64,000 bases of DNA from assembly GCA_031769625.1 (NCBI GenBank), contig JAUIMM010000519.1:2723501-2787500 (forward strand), written 5' to 3'. Under the pieces are notes generated by a model. It did no database searches, was not told where the DNA came from, and saw nothing but the letters and a program-made list of their open reading frames with translations. Source of the stretch: Taudactylus pleione. Lineage: Eukaryota; Chordata; Amphibia; Anura; Myobatrachidae. This document shows, one piece after another, positions 43,740 to 55,590 of the stretch. How positions within the stretch are numbered: position 1 is the first letter of the stretch; each line of letters begins with the position of its first letter. Both the position numbers and the translations under genes were made by a program.

Positions 43740-44345
43740 CATGTTGAACTTTGCCTAAATTAGTGACATCAGTCTTATGTCAAAATCCTGTAGGTTTCTC
43801 TACCCCTGGAATATTATGACATCAAGCTTGTATCAGCAAGCTTAAGTTACCAATCTGTTTGAAACAGTGGTCAAAATTGTTTAGAAATCTTTTGATTGAC
43901 CCATGGTAACAAACAGGAGCTTTTTATTTTCTACTTGTTTTGTTCAAGAGCAGGTTTCTATCAATACTCAATACATTTTTCTTTTGAGTGTTCCAACAGG
44001 TTAGGGTGATAGCCTCTCTCACGGAATTTCAGTATCATATTATTTATTTGTGCTACTGCCACTATCGGGTCACTATTGATACTGCTCAACAGGCAGTGAT
44101 TGTGAATAGGGAGGTCCCATACATAAGAGCTTAGGATGAAAACTTTTGTATTCTCAGTAAATTATTATGATCAGTTTCCTTCATCTATAAAGAATTGATA
44201 ATGGACTGGTCTTGCCTAGAACGTTTTACATCAAGATAGTTCATCTAAAGTTCACTAATAGTTAAAGTAAACTTAATGGGGCCATCCTTTGCATTATGTT
44301 GTTCAGTTCCTTCCATAAATGCTTCCTTAGATCCCTGCCAAAATA
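43740..44345 (-). pseudogene. Penelope-like retroelement, RT C-terminal region remnant
   Basis: On the minus strand, frame-shifted pieces appear in the order of Penelope-like proteins. First IKFTLTISEL / MNYLDVKRS (the 'IKFT...INFLDV' block). Then ETDHNNLLRIQKFSS and ALMYGTSLFT (the 'NNLLHF.SFHP...P..Q' block). Then KFRERGYHPNLLEHSKEK (the 'F..RGYP..LL..A' block), and LPWVNQKISKQF. Many stops and shifts show that it is old and inactive. The GIY-YIG endonuclease that should follow is not recognisable. Confidence 0.72.
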
Positions 44346-44609
44346 TCATATCTTATTAATATTTCTTGTTTTTCTAGTTATTAATATCCCTGATGACAGT
44401 TTTAACACATTGAAACGTTGGAAATAGATTCTGCTGGTCATGGTTTCCTTTCAAATGCTGCGAGTGCTGCAGCTGTTGGGTTTCTATTGTGAAGGCACCG
44501 GACTAAGGATTTTTGTTTTCCGCATGTTTCTTGGAGTTCCCTATATAGTTCTTTATATATTGGAAATATATTTAGGGAGTGTGCCATTTAATACAATATG
44601 TATGGCTCT
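44346..44609. other. Unassigned DNA
   Basis: Includes ACATTGAAACGTTGG near 44407, which could belong to the 5' side of the Penelope-like copy. No gene. Confidence 0.35.
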
Positions 44610-44843
44610 GTGGATGACACTGTCACTGCTCCACGGCCCTTGCTTCTGGCCTGAAGGGTGCCGGGAACCACCCTGCAGCCAGGATTGCTGCTGCAGTGCC
44701 GACTGAACAGCTGATTGGAAGCACTAACTGATGCTGACAGCCCCGCCCCCAATGTGTGATGTAATGATGTTATTCGCGAGACGTCATGACATCATGCACT
44801 CAGGGGGCGGAAAGGGGCGCAGTTGATCCCTGTTACGCCACTG
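44610..44843 (-). mobile_element. hAT-like fragment ending TGTTACGCCACTG
   Basis: Reversed, the terminus reads CAGTGGCGTAACAGGGATC, a typical hAT-type start in vertebrate repeats. CATGATGTCATGACG palindromes lie inside. The other end and the 8-bp duplication were not identified. Confidence 0.4.
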
Positions 44844-45505
44844 GTCGCGAGGTATGATAACTACTGTTTTACTGGTTAGAAAACTGTCACAAGAAAAACT
44901 AGTTTGTGGTCTCCTCTATTATAAGTTGAACTTACGGTAACTGTACAACTGTACAGTGTTCCCACTACACAGCAGCCGCATTGCACTAAGCACATATATT
45001 TTTATAACAAGATCGTAGAATAAAAAAAAATTATTAATACTAATCTACACAAGTAGCATATTATTCCAATTATTGATGCCATTATTTCTGGAAACTTTGA
45101 CATCTGTGAACATAATATCAAAGTGACAGCAATATAAAATAAATAAAATGTTTAAAGTAAAATAAGAGAGATAATCTGGGTAATGTAAAATTATCTTTGT
45201 TTATTGCTGTTTTTTCATATTCTCTTTCTCAAATGACTTCCTTGGGAATGAATATTATCTAAATTAAATAGTATTGAATGTGAACTGAAATAACAATTAC
45301 AATGTGCAATGTATATCACAGTGTAGACCTGTATCAGAATGAGAAAGGGCTTGATTACAGTATTAGGTAAGTTATAAACTGTAAAAATAGGCATAATAGC
45401 TATGAATACAGCTATAAAGATTAGAGAGTACGTCACATTTATGTGCCAGAACTTTCTGTTTATTAGTCACATGAAGGGGATACTGCCTCTCATATGGGTC
45501 TATGG
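44844..45505. other. Unassigned AT-rich DNA
   Basis: No feature recognised. Confidence 0.35.
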
Positions 45506-45592
45506 GCCTAATTTAGACCCGCTCGCTATAGCTGTGGGTGGTCACCCACAGCTATACGAGCGGCCTGGAGGCCGCTCTAAAATTCAGAAGGA
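45506..45592. mobile_element. End fragment of a hairpin-chain MITE
   Basis: GGGCCTAATTTAGACCCGCTC plus the TAGCTGTGGGTGG/CACCCACAGCTA hairpin matches the ends of the element at 45956-46468. Only about 87 bp remain. Confidence 0.6.
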
Positions 45593-45593
45593 T

Positions 45594-45647
45594 GGCCCTG
45601 ATTCAGAGCGAGTGCTCTGTCAGAGCGCCCGGCTCTGAATCAGGGCC
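45594..45647. mobile_element. 54-bp minimal MITE (almost only termini)
   Basis: GGCCCTGATTCAGAGC and GCTCTGAATCAGGGCC are perfect mirrors separated by about 22 bp. It abuts the next MITE directly. Confidence 0.7.
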
Positions 45648-45955
45648 AATGTACTAAGCCTTGGAGAAAGATAAAGTGACAGAGATAAAGTACTGTACCA
45701 ACCAATCAACAGTGAAAATCGTGGAGAAGTTGCCCATAGCAACCAATCAGCTCCTACCTATTATTTTATAGACTGTACTTGATAAATGTTACTACAAAGC
45801 TGATTGGTTGCTATGTACAACTTCTCCACAGGTCCACTTCTCCACGCTTTCCACTGCTTGATACCTAAACCCGTGTTTGAAAAATGATAGTTAGGAGCTG
45901 ATTGGTTGGTACTTTGTCTCCATCCTCTTTATCTCTCTCCATGGCTTAGTACATT
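45648..45955. mobile_element. Palindromic MITE (ACTAAG family) with nested MITE
   Basis: Outer ends AATGTACTAAGCCTTGG and CCATGGCTTAGTACATT. The left arm stops at CCAACCAATCA near 45704 and the right resumes at CCGTGTTTGAAAAATGA near 45873. The interior (45705-45872) is a GTTGCCCATAGCAACC element with TTGATA-type ends related to 63548-63742. Confidence 0.72.
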
Positions 45956-46468
45956 GGGCCTGATTCAGAGCTGAACGCTCTGACCAGAGCCCTCCTACCT
46001 TTTTTTGGAGCGGCCTCATGGACGCTCGCATAGCTGTGGGTTACCACCCACAGCTATAGCGAGCGTCCATGATGATGGATGCGATGGTCTTGACCATCGC
46101 TACCATCGGGCTTGCGATGGAGACCCTGCGGTAGGGTCTCGCTGCCGCAAGCCCTGGAGTGATTTTGGCTCTATCATAGCCAAAATCACTCCCACTGACA
46201 TCACTAGTGATGTCAGTGGGGCCGGCTTGAGATGGTAGGCGTTCCCATGGGAACGCCTCCGGCACGCCCACCAAAGGGGGCGTGCTATCAATCAACATCG
46301 ACAGCACGCCCCCTTTGGTGCGAGACCCGGAGCGATGGAGAGCCCGTCGCTCTCTGGGTCTCGCGCATGCACACGACGGAGCTTCCTCCGTCGTGCGCAT
46401 GCGCAGTGGGGGACATCGACCTGCTTGTGAGCATACTGCCGCTCACGAGCGGGTCTGAATGACCCCCC
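45956..46468. mobile_element. Hairpin-chain MITE (copy 2 of 3, most complete)
   Basis: Outer ends GGGCCTGATTCAGAGCTG and CGGGTCTGAATGACCCCC. Successive independent hairpins: TAGCTGTGGGTTACCACC..., GCGATGGTC-TT-GACCATCGC, GAGACCCTGCGGTAGGGTCTC, GATTTTGGCTC-TATCATAGCC, CTGACATCACTAGTGATGTCAG-type, GGCGTTCCCATGGGAACGCC, a GCACGCCCCC/GGGGGCGTGC pair, a GAGACCCGGAGCG pair and a GCGCATGC...CGACGGAG pair. That is about nine stems in about 500 bp. Confidence 0.8.
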
Positions 46469-46627
46469 AGAACCCTTAAAACTTGAAAAGTTACAGTGGT
46501 CTTTGTTCTGCTCCATTTGTTTTGTTTATTGGGGGTCCATACTGTATCATGGGGGCAGGCACAGAAGTGCACACTAGAAATTGCATAATGTGTGAATGAG
46601 CCATGAAACTCTTTCCTGACATATATA

Positions 46628-47083
46628 GGGCAGGATGTGCTAAAGGAAAAATGTGGTAAAACCCCCATTTTCAGAGTTTTTACTGCATTTCCATATGTAC
46701 TAAGCCACGGTCGCCCTTTTATCTGTGCAGAGGGTAACACCAGAAAAACCTGGCATTACCCTATAGAAGCCTATGGGCTTCTTGCCACATCCCGCACCCG
46801 ACGCTTTGCCGCCGCCCCGCAGACGCCCAGCACTGGCCCTCACTTACCTTAGTGTCCTGGTCGCCGGCCCGTGCTCCTCCTGGGTCCTCTGCCTCCTTCT
46901 CCTCCTAATCTTCTTTCGGGTGCTGGGAGGACCCCCTCACCCGGTGTCGGCTGCTTCGCAAAGGGCAGCTCTTATCGCAAGAGCTGTTCTTTGCGATACT
47001 AATCGTATATTTTAGTACATATGCAATTAGTAAGGTTGCAGTGACTGGCGGTATGTACACTGCAACCTTAGTACATCCCGCCC
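46628..47083. mobile_element. MITE (GGGCAGGATGTGCTAA ends), ATA duplication
   Basis: Left GGGCAGGATGTGCTAAAGG, right CCTTAGTACATCCCGCCC, flanked by ATA at 46625-46627 and 47084-47086. The GTAAAACCCCCATTTTCAGA block is shared with 57147-57493. No gene. Confidence 0.8.
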
Positions 47084-47086
47084 ATA

Positions 47087-47541
47087 GACTCCTATTCAGT
47101 TATTTAAACTGAGAGTACTGTAGCTTCTAGTTTAATTTGTCAGAATAAGGGACAAATTGGCCACAAGATTAACCTGAAAATTTCCCAGTGAGGTGTCTTA
47201 AATTTTTTTCTGATTAAAATATTTTTCTTTAATGAAGTGACATGATGATGATCTGGCCGGAGCTAATAGAGGTAGTTGGGGCCAGTTCTAGCCTATTAGT
47301 GGTGGGCCTTTAAATCATTGTTGGTTCCATTCACTTCCTGGTGATTGGCCTCTTTCTACTGTAGGTACTAGCCACCTTATTACAAGTAGCTCTCAGAGAA
47401 GCCCCTCCCCTTCTGCTACTAGCCTGTCTCATGGTAACATTCACTTCTTCCCTCAACACCCCCTCCCCCCACCATTGGCTGTGTGTGTAATGCACTGCAA
47501 TGACTTGTAACCAGCAAATCTAAGCTAAGGCAGACAAATTA
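47087..47541. other. Unassigned DNA
   Basis: No gene or element recognised. Confidence 0.35.
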
Positions 47542-47857
47542 CCTGGGTACACACTTAACAATGTGTACCCAGCACGATGTCATCCGCGGCGGGTCCCAGT
47601 AGGGGTTCCGGTATCTGCAAGTACATACACACTTGCTGATGCCGGCAGCAACGGAACGACAGCGTTGTATTCAGCAGCATGGTCCCCGCTGACGATATCG
47701 CTCGCCGGACCTGCATGCAAGTCCGATGGACGATGTTGCTGACAACGTGCAGGAGCACGCATCGTCAGTGACATAGCAGGTACACACTGCCCGATGTGGA
47801 TGATATGTTGTCCGATCCACCGAATCGGACAACGTATCATTTAGTGTGTACCCGGCT
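47542..47857. mobile_element. MITE with GGGTACACAC termini, TTA duplication
   Basis: Ends CCTGGGTACACACTTAAC and TTTAGTGTGTACCCGGCT, flanked by TTA at 47539-47541 and 47858-47860. Reverse-orientation relative of 13283-13558. TTA/TAA duplications fit PIF/Harbinger. Confidence 0.78.
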
Positions 47858-48006
47858 TTAGACTCCCACATCCATCCCATCAGCTGGAGGATCTGGTCCC
47901 CTCACCTTGGCGTAGGTGGACAGGGTACATCTTCTGCATGATGCCTGGCCAGTTCATCAACACAGGAGGTCATCTGCTCCTCCCCTTGCTGCCATAGATG
48001 AATGGA

Positions 48007-48540
48007 ATCGGTATGAAATACCACCGGCAGCGCCTGGCCGACAGATGAGCAGAGCCCGGCAACGGAAGCCTGACAGCGCTGGAAATCCCGATCGTCGCAA
48101 AGGTAAGTATAAACTAACCTAACCTAACCCCCTAACCCTCCTTAGGGGTGCCTAACCCTAACCTCCCCCCCAAGTGCCTAACCCTAATCCCCCCTCTAAG
48201 TGCCTAACCCTAACCCCCACACCTTCCCCGCTGCCTAAACCTAAGTCTCCCGGGGGGGTGCCTAACCTAAGTCCCTCCCCCTAGCCTAACCCTAACCCTC
48301 CCAGGGGGGTGCCTAACTGGCACCCCCGGGTGCCCTAAACCTAACCCTCCCCCCTCGGCTGTACGCTCGCGGCGCCCGGCATCCCTTCGATCGCGATGCA
48401 GGGCACCTGTCTCCCGGCGTCGGGGAAATGACAGGCATCTAGCTATAGACACCCGGCATGTCACCCTCACCGGGATATGACAGTTGGGAAGCCGGCTGCC
48501 GGTATTAAGGCAGCCAGTTTCCTGATTGTATACCAGATGA
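48007..48540. mobile_element. Decayed 'TCCCGAC' repeat with CCTAACCC-like core
   Basis: Left half AATCGGTATGAAATACCACC, GGAAATCCCGATCG, AAGGTAAGTATA. The core at 48118-48355 has many CCTAACCCTAAC and CCCCCTAAGTG units. The right half has GGGATATGACAGTTGGGAAG. Related to 9920, 26788, 52330 and 62305. Confidence 0.6.
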
Positions 48541-50790
48541 ATGTATACATTCCCCCCTCCCCAGTGTATATATTTCTATAACCATCTGCCTCTGTCACCC
48601 CCTAATTATGTGCCCCTCTGTCTCCCCATCTGTTTTCCATGGCCACTTGGAATTTCCAATCTGCCCCTAGCCAGGATTGCTAGATACCTCTCCATTATTT
48701 TAGGGCAGCACTGGTGTTTCTCCAACTTACTGTACATCATGCAGTAACATCATGCAGCTTGTATACTACAGTATATATAGGGGCACTGAGAGGAGATGGA
48801 GTGGGAACTAAATACAAAGGCTCTGGCTTGTCTTAAGGACCCAGTGTAGGCCCGTGCCAGTTGTGGAGGAGGAAAAATGCCCCCTCCACAGTATGCAGTA
48901 TAGTATTTTCATTTATCCTTTTCAGAGCAGGCGTGGCAATGCCTCCAAGATTTCGTCATAGTAGTATGTAATACAGGCAACAATGATCATTCAGATAACT
49001 CCTCTGCACTTTCTGTTTGGCTGATGTGCCAAGCAATCTATGAACGTCTTCCCCATTGTAACCAACCAAACTTAACTTAATAACATACCTATGTAAGAAA
49101 TAGACTGCCAACAGGACTGGCATTTAAATGGTGGTTAATTTTTGCTATTTTTATTGACTTCTCAGGCATTGAAACCTTAAACAAAAAGGGAGCATGGTAG
49201 AATTCTGGAATAAAGATGCAGTTAGCACACCTATGCACACCTAAATAATACACTTATCCCATACCATAAAATCATAGACTACCAAAAAATCACAGTCACC
49301 AACCAGGGTCGGTGCTAGGCTTCCCTTGCTCCCACCCCCTGAGCGTATACCAATAATGCCAGTGGTGAGTGCCTCTGTTCAGCAGGGCTATGGCACTCTG
49401 GACCGTGCCTTCAGCTGCCACTGTCACCAACCATAACTCCCTTGAAGGTGCTGTATCAAGAAACTTAAGGGCACCGCTAACCACAACCTCTGGGATTTTA
49501 ACATCTCTCAGGCTAACATCAGCCTTCCATCACTTTTCTCTGAACTTCTACTCTGTATGGTTTCCTCTAAGAATCTTGAGCTTTTCACACTGATTGTCCT
49601 CTAGGTATTGCATGAGGAAGCATATTCGAATACTCCACCTGAAATCTATTGTTTGTGATAGCTGGCTTCACCAGCAGGGGGAGGTTTTGAGAAATAGACC
49701 CTTATAACGTATTTTATTCCAGAGAGGAGATCTCTCTCTTACAATGACACACATACAAAGTCAACACTATTCACAGATTAAAATAACTTTAATTCCATAG
49801 TAACAGCATATGAGAATAGGCCCATAGTGACACCTTCCCCTTATTTTAATCATCCATTAGCATATTTACATTTCATAACTTGCAGCTTGCTAATACGTCT
49901 ACTATGCCAATGTCCCATTTCTAATTTGCATGTCCAAATTATTTCTGTGTTACTCATCGCACTTAATGGGCAGCAGAAGTCTGTCCCGAGTAATTAATGC
50001 CATCTGAAATCCATGAGCTGGATTTAAGTTTTATATTTTCATTGCAGCGGAATTCATATTTTAATGATTCCATTAAGTGTGTACGAAAATACAATGTAGC
50101 GAAAAAGAACATGCCTTTCTTCTCTGATTATGTCTAATGTGGCTCGAGTTACTCCTGATTTGCAATTTACTGGAAGACGACAAGAGCCGAACAAGTTAAG
50201 AGGGTCAGTGTCATGACATTGAGATATTGCATTACATTATAGTGTTCTATGCGTATTTATTTCTTATTATTGATATGTATTTCAGACCTGCAAGATATTT
50301 TATTACTAAATCGTGGGGAAAAAAAATTGCATTGCGTTCCTTTGTTCTGTTCCCCCTACAAGGGCAAAACAAAAACGTGCGATGCACCAAATGGCCCGGT
50401 CCCTGCTCACATGTGCTAATTAAAGTAATGATACTGTGCAAATGACAAGTCTAGAAAAAGTAGGAACAAGTAAACAAAGGAAGGATGACTAATGACGGTG
50501 GTGTAGAGGACATGAGCTTGCATTAGCATTAATGCTGAAAAAGTAAATGTCAACAGTAAAAGAGATGAGGGCTTTATATAAAGTCTATAACAAAATCTGG
50601 GATTTGTCATTAAGTTATTTTGGAAAAGTTTGTGTCGATCCTTGACTTTATTGAGTGTCTGGATTGTACTGTACCTACATGCCTAACCTTCAGTACAGGC
50701 TGGAAGTCATGCTGCATATTAAAAAAAAACAACAAAAAAGAAAAGTCCCATTTAAGTTCACCACTCTATAGAATATGGTATACAAACTGT
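48541..50790. other. Unassigned DNA
   Basis: 2.2 kb without a recognised gene. A CAGGGTCGGTGCTAGGCTT sequence near 49304 resembles a hAT terminus, but no partner end was found. AT-rich from 49600 to 50700. Confidence 0.35.
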
Positions 50791-51246
50791 AGGCCTGATT
50801 CAGAGATGGACGGAATTGCAGAGCTGAGCTGCACACAAGCGCCTGTGAAATTCCATCCATCTCATATGCAAAGGTGTCTGTAGGAAACAGACGACTACTT
50901 GCTGCATCTGCGATCCCAGTGCTTGCGACCGAGGTGAAGCTTTCCGCAGCCTGACTGAGTCTTGGCAGCTGCAAGGCCTGGAAATCTGGGTCCACCGACC
51001 CAGACCCTGGCCTAGACCCTCCCCCGACACGCCCCGTTTCCAGGAACGGCGGCCAGCCATGCCCCCGCTCCCTACCCCCCAAAACACAGTAGCTTGTCAA
51101 TCATGCTGTGGCTTTGGATGGTCTGAGGGTGTGAATACAGGACCCGTTTTGCACATGTGCAGAACTGGTCCTGCGCGTGCACAGACCATTCACCCACTGA
51201 GATGTACACTAACCATCGGGCTAGCGTACATCTCTGAATCAGGCCC
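50791..51246. mobile_element. GGCCTGATTCAGAGATG MITE, TGT duplication
   Basis: Left AGGCCTGATTCAGAGATGGA, right TACATCTCTGAATCAGGCCC, flanked by TGT at 50788-50790 and 51247-51249. CCGACCCAGACCC and GCACATGTGCAG blocks inside. Frames of 95-136 codons on the minus strand are GC-rich MITE artefacts. Confidence 0.8.
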
Positions 51247-51249
51247 TGT

Positions 51250-52329
51250 GTTTGTACCCCTTGCTAGTTTACCTTAAACATAATGTTAACTACTGTACCT
51301 GTTTGTTGGGGCTGTCCTGTGGACAATATAATCTCAATGAAATGTCATGTGTTCATACTGTACCAATAAGGAGCCACTGCTCTGAACAGTAGACTTCCTA
51401 CTGTTTGACTGAACGTTTCACAGTACAGTGAGCTTACTCCTGCCAGTACATGAGATCTTCACATTCTTACTGATGAAAACGTAATACTGTACCTGCCAAG
51501 CAATGACTTTCCTCACTATGCGAAAGGACACTGGCCCTCTGCACGCATCAAAGACATTATTAACCTCTTCGCTGCTGGGGGTTTTCTCAATCCTGTGCTG
51601 AGCCCATTTTTCACCATTTGTGCTCATCATATCCCAAAATCAATATCCCTATTTTATTATGCAGTGCCCTCACAAAATATATCTCGGCTTATTTCAGCAG
51701 ACATAGCATATTGAGAAAATAACATTATTCCTTTTGCTTAGACTAAAACATCTAATGAAATTTTACCAAAATGGGCAGATTTCAAGGAAGTGAACTAAAA
51801 GCAGATGTGATTTTTTTAAAATTTTTATAAACACCCCCAAGAAATATTTTTTGGTTCTTGCTTCGGCAATAAGCAGATCCCAAAGGTTGTGCTCTAATAT
51901 TACATCTACAATTGATATGTAAAAATCATCCTGCCATTTTCATGATTCCACCTGCTAGGTAAGTATCTATATCACCCACTAGCTTGCCACCACCTATGGA
52001 ATCAGGGCCACAGGTCCCCCAATCCATAAAGTTACAATTGTGCACTTTCTACAACACAAAGTATCTCTCAGTTCATTATTCTCACAGTAACTCTAACAGT
52101 AACAATAATAGTTTGAGGGTAGCCTAGACAATCAAAAGTTTCTTCAAAGTCTAGACCTCTACAACATATATAAATAGACTAATAAAAAAAACACACTTTA
52201 TTAATAAAAAGAGTACAATGCCTAATTACAAAAATTATAGTAAAAAGTTTGCATTAAAATTGACAGTACATGTATAGGAATTCAAAATAAAAGGAAATAA
52301 GTACTGGAAATATAACACATCTGGTTGTG
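51250..52329. other. Unassigned AT-rich DNA
   Basis: No gene or element recognised. Confidence 0.35.
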
Positions 52330-52885
52330 GAATGGGTATGAAATCCCGGCAGTCAGGATGCCTGCTGTCAATATACCGACAGCGGCATCCCGATGCTCAG
52401 GATCCTGACAAGGGTCGGGTAAGTATACTTACCCTTCTCCCCCTAACCATAACTCTCTGTTTCTAAATGCTAACACTAACCCTCCCCCCTCCCCACCCAG
52501 CACCCTAACCCGCCCCGTTAGTGCCTAAACCTAACCCTCCCCCTTGGTGCCTAAACCTAACCCTCCCCCCATAGTGCCTAAACCTAACCCCCAAGTGGTG
52601 CCAAACCCTAACCCACCCCCGGGGCGACTTAACCCTACTCTCCCCCTCCCCTAACCTAACCACCCTTCCCATGATGCCTAAACCTAACCCTCCCCGCCCG
52701 GCTAAGTCATAACCAGCCCCGCTATACTAACGTTCAGCATCTTGGCTGTCGGGATTCCGGTGTTGGGATGTCACCTCCTGTCGGTATTCCGGCGCCGGTC
52801 TTCTAGCCGGTTACTGGCATTCCGGCGCCGGGATTTCTTCAGCGGGGATGCTGCATGTCAGTATAGTAACTACATCCCCTGGTTG
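52330..52885. mobile_element. Decayed 'TCCCGAC' repeat with CCTAACCC-like core
   Basis: Left AATGGGTATGAAATCCCGGC, AGCGGCATCCCGATGC, GGGTAAGTATACTTACCC. The core at 52440-52700 has CCTAAACCTAACCCTCCCC units. Right GGCTGTCGGGATTCCGG and GGTTACTGGCATTCCGGCG. The best-preserved member of this family in the window. Confidence 0.65.
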
Positions 52886-52950
52886 TATCCTCTTCCAGAC
52901 AGGGGAACAGACAGAAATCGGTGCAGTTTCTCAATATGCCCAAAGACTCA

Positions 52951-53349
52951 AGGCCCCCATACATCAGCAATCTGAAAACCACAATTGAACAATTTGAAGA
53001 TTTATTGCCCGATCTTAGGATTTCACAATCGAGCAATCTGCGCCCATACACTACAGATCTTTTTCAGTGATTTGCAGATCGATTGCAGCAATCACAGATC
53101 TGCCAATCTTGAAAGGCCCATCATTTTGCTAGAAACGGTCTGCAAATCTGCTGATCATGTCCATACACTAGCAATCTACAGCCCCAATCGATCTGTGAAA
53201 TCCAACATGTTGGACAATCTGATTAAACAATTCCAATCACTTTTTGGTTGCAATCTGCGATCTGTGAAGCCCATACATTGCAGATTTTTATACACAATCG
53301 ATTGCAAATTGCACGATTGCTGCAATCCATCTCTGATGTATGGGGGCCT
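52951..53349. mobile_element. MITE (AGGCCCCCATACATC ends), TCA duplication
   Basis: Left AGGCCCCCATACATCAGC, right TGATGTATGGGGGCCT, flanked by TCA at 52948-52950 and 53350-53352. CACAGATCTGCCAATCTTG and CAACATGTTGGACAATC blocks recur in the older copy at 24853. Confidence 0.85.
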
Positions 53350-53352
53350 TCA

Positions 53353-53713
53353 CTCAGAGCACACAGTTGCAATACCTTTTAAAACCTACACCACTCCTCT
53401 ATTGATATTATCTTCAACTGTCCTGTGACTGGCTGGTTTCTGAGCCCATTTTATGACAGGTGAGATGGCCCAGACCGTGTCTACCTTAAATCCATAAAAT
53501 GTTATATCTTCCCTTGTACAGAGGCACTTGGAAAATTATATGCTCAGTCTGTTTGCCATAAATTCATCCCTAGATTTAATCTGTAAAATGATTCCAACCA
53601 TTGCGTTCAGTACCTAGATAGATACACACTTTCTTTCTACCCCCTGGTGATATGGGCTGCTAATTTGCATCATTTAAATAGATAAACTGATGTTTTTGTA
53701 GAAATTAAGTTTT
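53353..53713. other. Unassigned DNA
   Basis: No feature recognised. Confidence 0.35.
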
Positions 53714-53749
53714 GGGGCCGTTCATCAAAAAGGTAAAGCATGAGATATC

Positions 53750-55590
53750 AGATATCTCCTGCTTACCTTTCTGTCACGATGTGGCCCGCTGTCCCCATAC
53801 ACTAGTATCACAGATATCTCCTTCTTACCTTTCTCTCACAATGTTGCCCGCTGTCCCCATACACTAGTATCACAGATATCTCCTTCTTACCTTTCGCTCA
53901 CGATGTTGCCTGCTGTCCCCATACACTAGTATCACAGATATCTCCTACTTACCTTTCTCTCCTGGAATGGCTCGCTGTCCCCGTACACTAGTATCACAGA
54001 TATCTCCTACTTACCTTTCTCTCACGGAATGGCCCGCTGTCCCCATACACTAGTATCACAGATATCTCCTACTTACCTTTCTCTCACGGAATGGCCCGCT
54101 GTCCCCATACAATAGTATCACAGATATCTCCTTCTTAACTTTCTCTCCCAGAATGGCCCGCTGTCCCCATACCCTAGTATCACAGATATCTCCTTCTTAC
54201 CTTTCTCTCCCAGAATGGCCCGCTGTCCCCATACACTAGTATCACAGATATCTCCTTCTTACTTTTCTCTCACGATGATGCCCGCCGTCCCCATACACTA
54301 GTATCACAGATATCTCCTACTTACCTTTCTGTCCCGGAATGGCCCGCTGTCCCCATACACTAGTATCACAGATATCTCCTTCTTACCTTTCGCTCACGAT
54401 GCTGCCCGCTGTCCCCATACACTAGTATCACAGATATCTCCTACTTACCTTTCTCTCCCGGAATGGTCCACTGTCCCCATACACTAGTATCACAGATATC
54501 TCCTTCTTACCTTTCTCTCACGATGTTGCCCGCTGTCCCCATACACTAGTATCACAGATATCTCCTTCTTACCTTTCTCTCACGATGTTGCCCGCTGTCC
54601 CCATACACTAGTATCACAGATATCTCCTACTTACATTTCTCTCCCGGAATGGCCCGCTGTCCCCATACACTAGTATCAAAGATATCTCCTTCTTACCTTT
54701 CGCTCACGATGCTGCCTGCTGTCCCCATACACTAGTATCACAGATATCTCCTACAACCTTTCTCTCATGATGTTGCCCACTGTCCCCATACACTAGTATC
54801 ACAGATATCTCCTACTTACCTTTCTCTCCTGGAATGGCTCGCTGTCCCCGTACACTAGTATCACAGATATCTCCTTCTTACCTTTCGCTCACGATGCTGC
54901 CTGCTGTCCCCATACACTAGTATCACAGATATCTCCTACTTACCTTTCTCTCATGATGTTGCCCACTGTCCCCATACACTAGTATCACAGATATCTCCTA
55001 CTTACCTTTCTCTCATGATGTTGCCCACTGTCCCCATACACTAGTATCACAGATATCTCCTTCTTACCTTTCTCTCCCAGAATGGCCCGCTGTCCCCATA
55101 CACTAGTATCACAGATATCTCCTTCTTACCTTTCGCTCGCGATGCTGCCCGCTGTCCCTATACACTAGTATCACAGATATCTCCTACTTACCTTTCTCAT
55201 GATGTTGCCCACTGTCCCCATACACTAGTATCAGAGATATCTCCTTCTTACCTTTCTCTCATGATGTAGCCCGCTGTCCCCATACACTAGTATCACAGAT
55301 ATCTCCTACTTACCTTTCTCTCCCGGAATGGCCCGCTGTCCCCATACACTAGTATCACAGATATCTCCTTCTTACCTTTCGCTCACAATGCTGCCTGCTG
55401 TCCCCATACACTAGTATCACAGATATCTCCTTCTTACCTTTCGCTCACGATGCTGCCCGCTGTCCCCATACACTAGTATCACAGATATCTCCTACTTACC
55501 TTTCTCTCATGATGTTGCCCACTGTCCCCATACACTAGTATCACAGATATCTCCTTCTTACCTTTCTCTCCCAGAATGGAATGCTGTCCC
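53750..55590. repeat. About 60-bp minisatellite, roughly 31 units
   Basis: Unit: GTCCCCATACACTAGTATCA, CAGATATCTCCT(A/T)CTTACC, TTTC(T/G)CTC, then one of two variable heads, (A)CGATG(T/C)TGCC or CCGGAATGGCC. The two head types alternate irregularly, as expected from unequal exchange. Unit length varies from 56 to 62 bp. A last partial run continues at 55965-56050 beyond the inserted hAT MITE. Confidence 0.95.

Noticed and set aside
46288..46740. 150-codon minus-strand frame
   Set aside because: Spans the end of a hairpin-chain MITE and unrelated flank; arises from GC-rich palindromes.
48118..48355. Interstitial telomere or chromosome-fusion scar
   Set aside because: CCTAACCC units are imperfect and sit between the same flanks as four other dispersed copies in the window.
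52985..53428. 147-codon frame
   Set aside because: Lies almost wholly inside the TCA-flanked MITE at 52951-53349.
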